DNA of 64,000 bases from Oceanobacillus saliphilus (GTDB lineage Bacteria; Bacillota; Bacilli; Bacillales; Amphibacillaceae), in the NCBI RefSeq assembly GCF_023522835.1, contig NZ_JALCZU010000001.1:1-64000 (forward strand), read 5' to 3'. The translations under genes were made by a program, and so were the position numbers. This document shows positions 16,386 to 24,076 of this stretch, in pieces (the first letter of the stretch is position 1; each line of letters starts with the position of its first letter). A model generated the notes under the pieces. That model saw nothing but the letters and a program-made list of their open reading frames with translations. It ran no database searches and was not told where the DNA came from.

Positions 16386-17276
16386 TTAGTTGGTTAATGC
16401 ACGGCGAACAAAACCATCAGAGCTTTTGATTTTGCTCCTAGCATCTTCGTAGGAGCATTGCAATAAAATCATAACGATAGCAACCTTCACTTGATGCTTT
16501 GATTTTTCAAGATACGTGTTAGCGGTTTCATAATCGACCCCAGTAATTTCCATGATGTTACGTTTAGATCTTTCTTGTAATTTTTCATTTGTTGGTTTTA
16601 AATCTACCATAAAGTTTTGATACACTTTTCCAATCCCAACCATCGCTGCAGTAGAAATCATATTTAATACCATTTTCTGAGAAGTTCCCGCTTTTAATCT
16701 CGTAGAACCTGTTAAAACCTCTGCTCCTGTTTCTAGTTCAATAGATACCTGACTATGTTGGCTCATTGCTGCATTTTTATTACAGGATATACTCACTGTG
16801 CTGGCATTTTTTGAGTTCGCGTATTGCAATGCGCCGATGACATATGGCGTGCGCCCGCTTGCGGCAATTCCAATTACTGTATCATTATGTGACAGCTGAA
16901 TGTTCTTTAAATCATTTGCGCCAAGATCCGGGTCATCTTCTGCTCCTTCCGCCGCCTCATAAAGCGCTTTTATTCCTCCCGCAATTATTCCTTGTACCAT
17001 CTCTTTTGATGTACCAAATGTAGGTACACATTCAACAGCATCTAGTACTCCTAACCTGCCACTTGTACCAGCTCCTACATAAATAAGTCTTCCATTGTTC
17101 TTAAAGGATTCAATTGAATATTGGACAGCCTTTTCTATATTTGGTAATTGTTCCTGAATTGCGCTTAAAACCTTTTCATCTTCTTTGTTCATCGTTCTCA
17201 ATATTTCCATGATAGACATTTCATCTAAATGCATTGTTTGTTGATTTCGCGCTTCTGTCGTTAACTTTTCTAGCAT
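16386..17276 (-). CDS. murQ: N-acetylmuramic acid 6-phosphate etherase
   Basis: The 296-residue lyase splits the ether bond of MurNAc-6P to give GlcNAc-6P and D-lactate in the cytosol. The SIS domain (about 55-218) includes LIYVGAGTSGRLGVLDAVEC, AEGAEDDPDLG with the catalytic glutamate region, and VIGIAASGRTPYVIGAL. The C-terminal helical segment (about 240-296) completes the family architecture. Length equals Bacillus and E. coli MurQ. It is the first structural gene after murR, with its own promoter and a candidate operator in the 109-bp gap. Confidence 0.97.
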   Translation of the reverse strand: MLEKLTTEARNQQTMHLDEMSIMEILRTMNKEDEKVLSAIQEQLPNIEKAVQYSIESFKNNGRLIYVGAGTSGRLGVLDAVECVPTFGTSKEMVQGIIAGGIKALYEAAEGAEDDPDLGANDLKNIQLSHNDTVIGIAASGRTPYVIGALQYANSKNASTVSISCNKNAAMSQHSQVSIELETGAEVLTGSTRLKAGTSQKMVLNMISTAAMVGIGKVYQNFMVDLKPTNEKLQERSKRNIMEITGVDYETANTYLEKSKHQVKVAIVMILLQCSYEDARSKIKSSDGFVRRALTN

Positions 17277-17302
17277 TACATCAGCTCCTCTCTTATATTT
17301 CT

Positions 17303-17332
17303 ATCGTATCTCATTTTGAATTTAAAAGTCAA
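17303..17332 (-). promoter_or_regulatory. Promoter of murQ-murP-mupG
   Basis: TTGACT at 17327-17332, an 18-nt spacer and TACGAT at 17303-17308 on the minus strand, upstream of murQ. Confidence 0.7.
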
Positions 17333-17348
17333 TGTAATATTCATTTTT

Positions 17349-17367
17349 AATGAAATTTAATTTCATT
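17349..17367. promoter_or_regulatory. Candidate MurR operator
   Basis: A perfect 9-bp dyad around one central base, AATGAAATT-t-AATTTCATT, 17 bp upstream of the -35 box of the murQ promoter and directly after the murR stop. RpiR-type regulators commonly bind such AT-rich dyads. A weaker related half-site is seen at about 17331-17345. Confidence 0.6.
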
Positions 17368-17385
17368 TATGACAAAAAAAAGAAC

Positions 17386-18237
17386 TTATCTTCTTAATTC
17401 CACTACATGATCCCTCGCTTCTTGAAATTCATCTAGAACATTCTCACCGATGATGTTAAAAATACTAATATATAAGCTGTCCACAATTGTCAATTGCGTC
17501 ATTCTTGAAGTGATGCTTCCAATGCGAAAGTCCTGTTCCACATTTGGTGTCGCTAATCGAATATCTGCTTTTTTATAGAGTGGTGATTTATTCATATTTG
17601 TAATGGCTATGACCTTTGCTCCTTTTTCTTGAGATAATTTAGCTAAATCTAGGATATCTTTCGTTCGCCCAGACATACTAATAGCTACAAAAACATCCTC
17701 GCTATTTAAATGTGGAACCCTTGACAGCATGTAATGAAAATCCAAATTAAATTCAACCTGAAACCCTAGCTTTGTAAATTTGTATAGCGCATCCATGGCA
17801 GCTATGGCAGAACCCCCAACTCCATAGAATACAATTTTTCTAGCGTTTTTAAGAGCAGTGACAGCTTCTTCCAACTCTTTTTTGTCTACGGATTCCATTG
17901 TTGACTCTATTGCATTTTTATTTACATGAACTACCTTCTGAAACATTTCATACGGTGAATCCTTTTTTTGTAAAATCGAAAAGTCTGTAATATACTCCTC
18001 TTTTACTGCTAATTCCTGTGCTAAAACAATTTTAAATGTTTTAAAGCTACCAATTCCGATTTTTTTTGGAAACCGGATAACACTTGCTTCACTAACATCT
18101 GCTTTGTTCGCTAATTCCTTTGTTGTCATGTTCGGAATTAACTCTGCATGATTTAAAATATAGGTAGAGATCTTCTTCTCTGTTTTGGAAAATTGATTTA
18201 TTTGCTCGTTTATTCTGGCTAGTAATGTGCTTGCCAT
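17386..18237 (-). CDS. murR: MurR/RpiR-family transcriptional regulator
   Basis: The 283-residue cytosolic regulator has an N-terminal HTH_6 domain (about 1-80; TTKELANKADVSEASVIRF is the recognition helix region) and a C-terminal SIS sugar-phosphate-sensing domain (about 125-255; KIVFYGVGGSAIAAMDALY, FVAISMSGRTKDILDLA). In Bacillus, MurR represses the MurNAc operon and responds to MurNAc-6P. Position directly upstream of murQ, on the same strand, supports this role. GGGGAG precedes the ATG by 6 nt. Confidence 0.9.
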   Translation of the reverse strand: MASTLLARINEQINQFSKTEKKISTYILNHAELIPNMTTKELANKADVSEASVIRFPKKIGIGSFKTFKIVLAQELAVKEEYITDFSILQKKDSPYEMFQKVVHVNKNAIESTMESVDKKELEEAVTALKNARKIVFYGVGGSAIAAMDALYKFTKLGFQVEFNLDFHYMLSRVPHLNSEDVFVAISMSGRTKDILDLAKLSQEKGAKVIAITNMNKSPLYKKADIRLATPNVEQDFRIGSITSRMTQLTIVDSLYISIFNIIGENVLDEFQEARDHVVELRR

Positions 18238-18854
18238 ATCGATCTCCCCTGTCCTTTTGAATCATTTCCCTCACTCCTTCATTAGTATAGCAAAAATGAA
18301 AGGAGGGTACTATTTTTAAACAGAAGTAACATGTTAAACAGCGGGGGGAAGGGCTCCTATAAGGACAGGAAGAAGTTTCGACCCATTGGAATCCATAAAG
18401 ATAAACTAGGAGAATACAAGATTGATAGCAACTTGATCCACTACCAAAGACTTATTTCTATTTAAGCGATCTCCTTAAGATTTCCAAAGCAAAGCCTGGA
18501 TAGTCCCAAATTCAACATGTGGTTTTAACTCCATATGGTATCTTTGCCAATGAAACGAATAAATATCTAGCAATCATAGGCATATAAATGAGAAGTTCTA
18601 TACCCATTACATGAATGTTTGTAGATTTATCAAACCTATTTTGTTAACATTCCACCATATTCGTATTGATGGGTTTAGGAACGTGTTTGCTAATTCCTTA
18701 AAAAACATGTGAAGTTAAGTGAGTTATATTACCTAATGCAATGTTAGTCCTGCCATGGCAATATTCACGAAACGCTTTATTTGCCAAAAATAAGCTCCTT
18801 CCCCTATGATAAAAGAAATCAATAGATATGGATTTCACATTGGAGGAGACCAAC
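18238..18854. other. Intergenic region between murR and the LLM oxidoreductase
   Basis: This region of about 600 bases contains the divergent upstream regions of murR (minus) and the flavin oxidoreductase (plus). The middle part (18400-18760) looks like decayed coding DNA on the minus strand (fragments such as YCHGRTNIALGNITHLTSH), with several stops. A dispersed repeat (18765-18822) abuts the oxidoreductase start. I see no intact gene. Confidence 0.4.
18765..18822. repeat. Dispersed about 55-bp repeat, copy B
   Basis: Nearly identical to 11423-11484 (GAAACGCTTTATTTGCC..AAAAATAAGCTCCTTCCCC). Here it ends 30 bp before the start of the LLM oxidoreductase and may contribute its upstream region. 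Confidence 0.65.
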
Positions 18855-19910
18855 ATGGAAATTGGCATTACTACATTTGTAGAAACAACACCACATATAG
18901 ATACAGGGAAAGTAACCAGTCATGCAGAACGAATTCGTGAGGTAGTAGACGAAATTGTCTTGGCAGACCAGGTTGGGTTGGATGTATTCGGGGTCGGGGA
19001 GCATCACAGGAAAGACTATGCTTCCTCAGCACCGGCTGTAATTCTTGCAGCTGCTGCATCCAAGACAAAACGAATCCGATTGACTAGCGCCGTTACAGTT
19101 TTATCGTCTGATGATCCGGTGCGTGTATTTCAGGATTTTTCAACCGTTGATGCGATTTCAAATGGACGTGCAGAAATTATGGCAGGACGCGGTTCGTTTA
19201 TTGAATCATTTCCGTTATTCGGATACGACCTCCAAGACTATCATGAGCTTTATGACGAAAAACTGGATTTGTTATTAAACATATGTAAGTCGGAAATCGT
19301 CACTTGGAATGGAAAGCATCGTCCAAGTATCGATGGCCGCGGTGTGTATCCTAGACCCGTTCAGGATCCGCTTCCGGTCTGGATTGCCAGCGGAGGTACA
19401 CCGGAATCAGTGGCTAGGGCCGGAGTTCTCGGGCTCCCGCTTGTACTCGCAATCATTGGCGGAAGCCCGCTCCAGTTTGCCCCGCTCGTTGAATTGTATA
19501 AACGGACGGCAAAACGGAATGGACACGATCCAACCAAATTGACGGTTGCCTCCCATTCACATGGTTTTGTCGCAAAAAGTACAGACGAGGCAATAGAGAA
19601 ATTTTTCCCGTCAACTCAAGCAGCAATGAATGTGATTGGAAAAGAGCGAGGTTGGGGACCGTATACACGCTCGACCTTTGATCATGCACGCAGCCTGGAA
19701 GGTGCTCTTTACACTGGGGATGTAGAAACAGTAGCTGAAAAAATTATCTTTTTAAGAAAAAATGTCGGTATTACAAGGTTTATGCTTCATGTTCCAGTTG
19801 GTTCCATGCCGCATAAAGACGTCATGAAATCCATTGAATTATTAGGGAAAGAAGTCGCACCGATTGTTCGTGCGGAAGTTGCAAAATGGGAAGAGCAGGA
19901 GAATATATAA
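18855..19910 (+). CDS. LLM-class flavin-dependent oxidoreductase (luciferase-like)
   Basis: A 351-residue TIM-barrel monooxygenase of the bacterial luciferase family that uses reduced FMN. Visible features: the N-terminal strand MEIGITTFVET, DVFGVGEHHRKDYASSAPAV around 43-62, LTSAVTVLSSDDPVRVFQDF, AEIMAGRGSF, and PVWIASGGTPESVARAG. The ATG at 18855 is preferred to 18828 because GGAGGAG lies 6 nt upstream. It belongs to the group often annotated as alkanal or sulfonate monooxygenase-like. The substrate is unknown; no flavin reductase lies nearby. Monocistronic with a downstream terminator. Confidence 0.88.
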   Translation: MEIGITTFVETTPHIDTGKVTSHAERIREVVDEIVLADQVGLDVFGVGEHHRKDYASSAPAVILAAAASKTKRIRLTSAVTVLSSDDPVRVFQDFSTVDAISNGRAEIMAGRGSFIESFPLFGYDLQDYHELYDEKLDLLLNICKSEIVTWNGKHRPSIDGRGVYPRPVQDPLPVWIASGGTPESVARAGVLGLPLVLAIIGGSPLQFAPLVELYKRTAKRNGHDPTKLTVASHSHGFVAKSTDEAIEKFFPSTQAAMNVIGKERGWGPYTRSTFDHARSLEGALYTGDVETVAEKIIFLRKNVGITRFMLHVPVGSMPHKDVMKSIELLGKEVAPIVRAEVAKWEEQENI

Positions 19911-19922
19911 ATCATCGTAATC

Positions 19923-19948
19923 GTCCACATCTTAGGTGTGGACTTTTT
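19923..19948 (+). terminator. Terminator after the LLM oxidoreductase
   Basis: GTCCACA/TGTGGAC 7-bp stem with a short loop and T5, 13 bp after the stop. Confidence 0.85.
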
Positions 19949-20266
19949 ACGTTTGCAAGAAGTGTTTGTAATGATGAGTCCAGGCTATAGAGACAGGTTA
20001 ACTTTCTATACTTTAAAAATGGACCAAGGAACCTGTCCTTGAGATCCTGTTTTCAATAGAGCAAACGAATGAAATTCTAACCAATACGTTTTACCTATTT
20101 ATGATAGTTCAAAATACTTGCCTTATCTCTATATAAAGTTCAAATTAGTCTAATAGTATTAAGAATGATTTGACTATTTTCAGTATTTAAACAATAAATT
20201 TATATTAACTTAATAAAACTATTTTATAATAAAAGAGTAACAAATATGTTAGAAGAGGTGATTGTG

Positions 20267-20422
20267 TTGACGTTTAAAAAATTAACATTATCCATGATGA
20301 TCGCTATCCTTTCTGCTGGATTATTGGTCGGATGTGGATCTGATGAAGAAAGCCCAGAGGAACCAGCAACCGAAGATTCAACTGAACAACCTGCAGAGAC
20401 AGAGGAAGAAGAGCAAGAATAA
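20267..20422 (+). CDS. Small acidic lipoprotein (51 aa)
   Basis: A short gene starting at TTG 20267, with GAGGTG 6 nt upstream and TATAAT at 20225-20230. The 51-residue product begins MTFKKLTLSMM, has a hydrophobic stretch IAILSAGLLVGC ending in a lipobox (Cys24), and continues as a very acidic, Pro/Glu-rich tail (SDEESPEEPATEDSTEQ...). It should be exported, lipidated and exposed on the outer face of the membrane. No fold is apparent. It could be an independent small lipoprotein or the remnant of a longer one. About 350 bases on either side hold nothing else recognisable. Confidence 0.65.
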   Translation: MTFKKLTLSMMIAILSAGLLVGCGSDEESPEEPATEDSTEQPAETEEEEQE

Positions 20423-20774
20423 ACATAGTGTGTGGATTAAGGGGACAGGTTTACTGGCCAAACTATGAGGCAGTGTCTTTTCCCTGGTCCCTCTCCACTT
20501 AGCAAGCTGAATGACATATCATTTATCGTTTGGAGCCTTGCTGTTTTGGCATCGCTTTTTTTGTTTGTCTTTGATACAAGGTACTTTTATAGAAATTTCT
20601 AAACTACTAAACTATAATAATTCAGGTCTCCAATCCAATAACTAGAAGAAATACTTCAAGTTATCCAAGAAAAGCATAGTTATCTACCTCTTTTTATGTT
20701 TACTATACGATTTAACTACTCTCCTTTCTGACAGTTTACGTACAATAACGTAAATCTATGAAAGGAGGAATTTG

Positions 20775-22058
20775 ATGTTAAATTTTTCAATGATTGAATT
20801 GGTCCGGCGCAATGGAAAGAAAATGGACAAAAAAATATGGCAAGAAATGATTAACTTTTATCGACCATTTCGTTACGTTCCGTGTTTTCTGCAAAGCCCG
20901 ATAGAACGAATGAGGAAGAAGACGAAGAAACTACCGGTTGTCATCAAGTTTAAGCCAGGTTCCTTTGCTGATGGTTTAAATGAGGTTAAGAAAACAAAAT
21001 GCAAGTCACTTCGCGAATTTCCTTCGATTTCATGTTGTTCAGGAAAATTATCTGTAGAAGATATCGAGCATTTAGTGAAAAACTGCAACCACATCCAAAA
21101 AATCTATTATGATAGAAAGATGACAACTTTACTTGATACTGCATCTCCAGCAATAAAATCAGATGTATTACAAGATCATGGATTAACAGGAAAAGGCGTC
21201 ACGATTGCAGTGATTGATACTGGTATACATCCGCACGAGGATTTACAAGGTCGTATCATTGGTTTTGTAGATTTTATTAATGGTAGAAATGATTCATATG
21301 ATGATAATGGGCATGGTACCCATTGTGCTGGGGATGCAGCAGGTAATGGTTTATTATCTAGCGGAAAATACCAAGGTCCAGCACCTGATGCTAACTTAGT
21401 TGGTGTTAAAGTTCTAAATAAAATGGGTTTCGGTTCATTATCAACTGTTATGGAAGGTATTGATTGGTGCATCCAACATCAGTCAGAATATAATATTAAT
21501 ATCCTCTCCCTTTCACTTGGTTCCGATGCTATAGAATCTGCAGCAGATGATCCTGTAGTGAATGCTGTTGAAATGGCGTGGGATAACGGAATGGTTGTTT
21601 GTGTAGCTGCTGGTAACTCAGGTCCTTCAGAGCAAACCATTGCAAGTCCTGGTATAAGCCCTAAAGTCATTACAGTTGGTGCAACAGACGATAATAATAC
21701 TGTCGACCGTTCTGATGATTACGTAGCTGATTTTTCAAGCAGAGGTCCGACCATTGACGGTCTAACGAAACCAGATGTAGTAACGCCAGGGGTAGCTATT
21801 ATTTCTTTACGGTCACCCAGATCTTTCCTCGATAAAACCAATAAAGCTGCACGCGTCGATGAACACTATATGTCCTTATCCGGAACTTCCATGGCTACAC
21901 CGATATGTGCAGGAGTAGTTGCACAGTTACTTCAACGTACTTCTAATCTTACCCCTGACCAAGTAAAAGAACAGCTTATGAACGCATGTGAAGATTTGGG
22001 ACAATCCCCTTATGCCCAAGGTGCTGGGTATTTGAATGCTGCTAATTTGATTCGTTAA
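20775..22058 (+). CDS. aprX: Subtilisin-like serine protease, AprX type
   Basis: A 427-residue S8 peptidase. The catalytic triad is Asp148 (AVIDTGIHPHEDL), His180 (NGHGTHCAG) and Ser372 (SGTSMATP); AAGNSGP carries the oxyanion asparagine. There is no signal peptide and the N-terminal 130 residues resemble the non-secretory N-terminal domain of Bacillus AprX, so it is probably intracellular or released late. The ATG at 20775 follows AAAGGAGG by 6 nt. Length is close to B. subtilis AprX (442). It stands alone, followed by a terminator. Confidence 0.93.
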   Translation: MLNFSMIELVRRNGKKMDKKIWQEMINFYRPFRYVPCFLQSPIERMRKKTKKLPVVIKFKPGSFADGLNEVKKTKCKSLREFPSISCCSGKLSVEDIEHLVKNCNHIQKIYYDRKMTTLLDTASPAIKSDVLQDHGLTGKGVTIAVIDTGIHPHEDLQGRIIGFVDFINGRNDSYDDNGHGTHCAGDAAGNGLLSSGKYQGPAPDANLVGVKVLNKMGFGSLSTVMEGIDWCIQHQSEYNINILSLSLGSDAIESAADDPVVNAVEMAWDNGMVVCVAAGNSGPSEQTIASPGISPKVITVGATDDNNTVDRSDDYVADFSSRGPTIDGLTKPDVVTPGVAIISLRSPRSFLDKTNKAARVDEHYMSLSGTSMATPICAGVVAQLLQRTSNLTPDQVKEQLMNACEDLGQSPYAQGAGYLNAANLIR

Positions 22059-22219
22059 TACAAAATTATTAAATGATTCTGTGGAGAAAGCTAGTGAGGA
22101 ATTTGTCATTTGTTTGTTGTATTCATAGATTATCTGTATGGATTTTGAAATGTCACTAAGTCTTATTACGTACGTATTTATATTAATTTATATTAGGAAA
22201 GTTGCCAATCTATAAATAG

Positions 22220-22274
22220 AAAATCCACCAAGTAGCTGTATAATCCTCATAAGCTTTTACTCGGTGGATTTTTG
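22220..22274. terminator. Terminator after aprX
   Basis: AAAATCCACC/GGTGGATTTT outer stem extended by AAGTA/TTACT, with a loop of about 22 nt and a T-rich end on both strands, between aprX and the convergent satP-like gene. Confidence 0.75.
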
Positions 22275-22377
22275 GTATGGCTGTCTATCATGTTCTTTCT
22301 GCACTGTTAAAGACCGCATTAAGGAATTGACAATGACAAGAAGTATAATGCCCCCAACTAGTGGAGGACACGCAAAC

Positions 22378-22992
22378 TTACTTAAATATGCCGAATGGTT
22401 TTCCTACTGGTAAAACAACTTTTCCAAAATGTACGTTTAACACAGCAGCTGCTGCACCATAAAATGATAGTAAAGCAATAAGCAATTCTGAGATTGCTGC
22501 TAGCATATGCGAAAATTCGTACATAATGCCAAATGAACTTAAGGACAATCCGATAAATAAGAAATCAATAAACACGAAGATGAAAAATAATACTTTATGG
22601 GTTTCCATTGCTCCAACTGTCATAAATAAGCTAAAGATTAAGTAGCCGACGAATGCGACACCTAACTGTTTAGGATCTGCGTTCACAAGCAAGGTCTCAC
22701 CAAATGCTCCCATTTGGATCATCCACGTCGTTCCAACACCTAACCAAAATAGACCAAATCCTCCGAATGCCGTTGTGCCAAATACATTATTATGCTTTGA
22801 ATCTAAAAAACTCGCATATAATTGGCCTAGACCACCTAAAAAGAAAGCCCATGGCAATATTAATGAAGTTCCGTCTGTGAAGCCTAATTTTTCTGATGAT
22901 GCTACTAACGTAACCATTGCTAAACCAAACAACCCTATTGCAGATGGATCAGCTGTCACGATTTTTACTGATTTATGATCTTGATTATTCAT
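22378..22992 (-). CDS. Acetate uptake transporter, SatP/GPR1/FUN34/YaaH family
   Basis: The 204-residue polytopic membrane protein has six predicted hydrophobic segments. DPSAIGLFGLAMVT near 15-28 is a variant of the family signature NPAPLGL; FFLGGLGQLYASFLD and GTTAFGGFGLFWL follow as in YaaH/SatP. The family moves acetate or succinate with protons. GGAGGAAAT precedes the ATG. It is a single-gene unit, divergent from nothing, with a long repeat array upstream that must include or flank its promoter. Confidence 0.88.
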   Translation of the reverse strand: MNNQDHKSVKIVTADPSAIGLFGLAMVTLVASSEKLGFTDGTSLILPWAFFLGGLGQLYASFLDSKHNNVFGTTAFGGFGLFWLGVGTTWMIQMGAFGETLLVNADPKQLGVAFVGYLIFSLFMTVGAMETHKVLFFIFVFIDFLFIGLSLSSFGIMYEFSHMLAAISELLIALLSFYGAAAAVLNVHFGKVVLPVGKPFGIFK

Positions 22993-23204
22993 TGATGTTA
23001 TTTCCTCCTTGATGACATACCTATTTAGGATACATAAGTTAGTCTCATTTGTCTATGGGAATTCGACAATTTTGGCAAGAAATATTAGGAAATGGATAGG
23101 TTTCTGGATTCGACTTGAAGTGGCACTATACCTTATCCCCTTTACTTAGCATGCTGAACATATTTTTTATATACCTGTTGTGTTTGGTAACTTTCTTTGT
23201 GATT

Positions 23205-23812
23205 GCGTTTTGCTCTTCATCGCCTTGATGAAGTTCATTTACACGGTTTGTCATGCTTACTTTGATCTTCATTGTCTGGATGAAGGTCATTTACACGGCT
23301 TATCCTGCTTACTTTGACCTTCATCGCCTTGTTGAAGTTCATTTCCACGGCTTTTCCTGATTACTTTGATCTTCATTGCCTTGATGAAGGTCATTTCCAT
23401 GGATTGTCATGCTTACTTTGATCTTCATTGTCTGGATGAAGGTCATTTACACGGCTTTTCCTGCTTACTTTGACCTTCATCGCCTTGATGAAGGTCATTT
23501 ACACGGTTTGTCATGCTTACTTTGATCTTCATTGCCTTGATGAAGTTCATTTACATAGCTTGTCCTGATTACTTTGATCTTCATTGCGTGGATGAAGTTC
23601 ATTTACATGGCTTGTCCTGCTTACTTTGATCTTCATTGCCTTGATGAAGTTCGTTTCTACGGCTTGTCCTGCTTACTTTGATCTTCATTACCTTTTTGAA
23701 GTTCATTTCCACGGCTTATCCTGCTTAATTTGATCTTCATTGCCTTGATGAAGTTCATTTCTACGGCTTCAATGCGCTTTGACCTTCATCGCCTTGATGA
23801 ACGCGCAACCGT
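23205..23812. repeat. 52-bp hairpin repeat array 1 (about 12 units)
   Basis: About twelve tandem units with a 52-bp period (cores at 23215, 23267, 23319 and so on to 23784). Each unit has the dyad GAYCTTCATC-N5-GATGAAGKTC, then TTCATTT, then a spacer like ACGGCTTGTCCTGCTTAC that is itself conserved. 52 is not a multiple of three and no long ORF crosses it, so it is non-coding. The last spacer is shorter. Related arrays are at 38410 and 40985. Confidence 0.92.
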
Positions 23813-23848
23813 CTATCAAACTTTTATTATAACCTTTTATTTCAAGCA

Positions 23849-23951
23849 AAAAAAATAGACCAAGTGCTGCCAACACACTTCGTCTAACCTACCAAAAACC
23901 AGCCCGCGTCACCTGTATATAGGGTTCTTGCAGCAAGTCTGATCCCACGAA
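23849..23951 (-). ncRNA. Candidate small RNA, about 100 nt
   Basis: On the minus strand a promoter (23958-23985) is followed by about 95 nt of non-coding, fairly G-rich sequence containing GGGATCAGACTTGC, GACGCGGGCTGG and GGTAGGTTAG. It ends in a strong intrinsic terminator (AGACGAAGTG/CACTTGGTCT with one mismatch, then T8 at 23848-23855). No ORF with a ribosome binding site is present. Own promoter plus own terminator suggests an independent small RNA. I do not recognise it as 6S, SRP RNA, tmRNA or a known riboswitch. Confidence 0.5.
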
Positions 23952-23957
23952 ATAAAT

Positions 23958-23985
23958 ATAATAAAGTAAAACTTCAATCCGTCAA
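23958..23985 (-). promoter_or_regulatory. Promoter of the candidate small RNA
   Basis: TTGACG at 23980-23985, a 16-nt spacer and TATTAT at 23958-23963 on the minus strand. The -35 box overlaps the end of the T-run of the upstream GH3 terminator. Confidence 0.6.
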
Positions 23986-24024
23986 AAAAAAGATGATTCC
24001 AGTTTAGTACCGAAATCATCTTTT
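23984..24024 (-). terminator. Terminator of the GH3 gene
   Basis: AAAAGATGATT/AATCATCTTTT 11-bp stem with a loop of about 15 nt and T8 on the minus strand, 50 bp after the GH3 stop. Confidence 0.88.
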
Positions 24025-24076
24025 CTCTTTATTTATTTGTCAACATTAGTGATACGACTCAAGTTTTCAATATTTA

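Noticed and set aside
20030-20500. Possible second small repeat family (GGACCAAGGAACCTGTCC, GGGGACAGGTT)
   Set aside because: Only scattered partial similarities are visible at 20030, 20440, 41490 and 41730; not enough to define a unit.
23205-23812. CRISPR array
   Set aside because: The period is regular, but the sequence between dyads is as conserved as the dyads, so there are no unique spacers, and no cas genes lie nearby.
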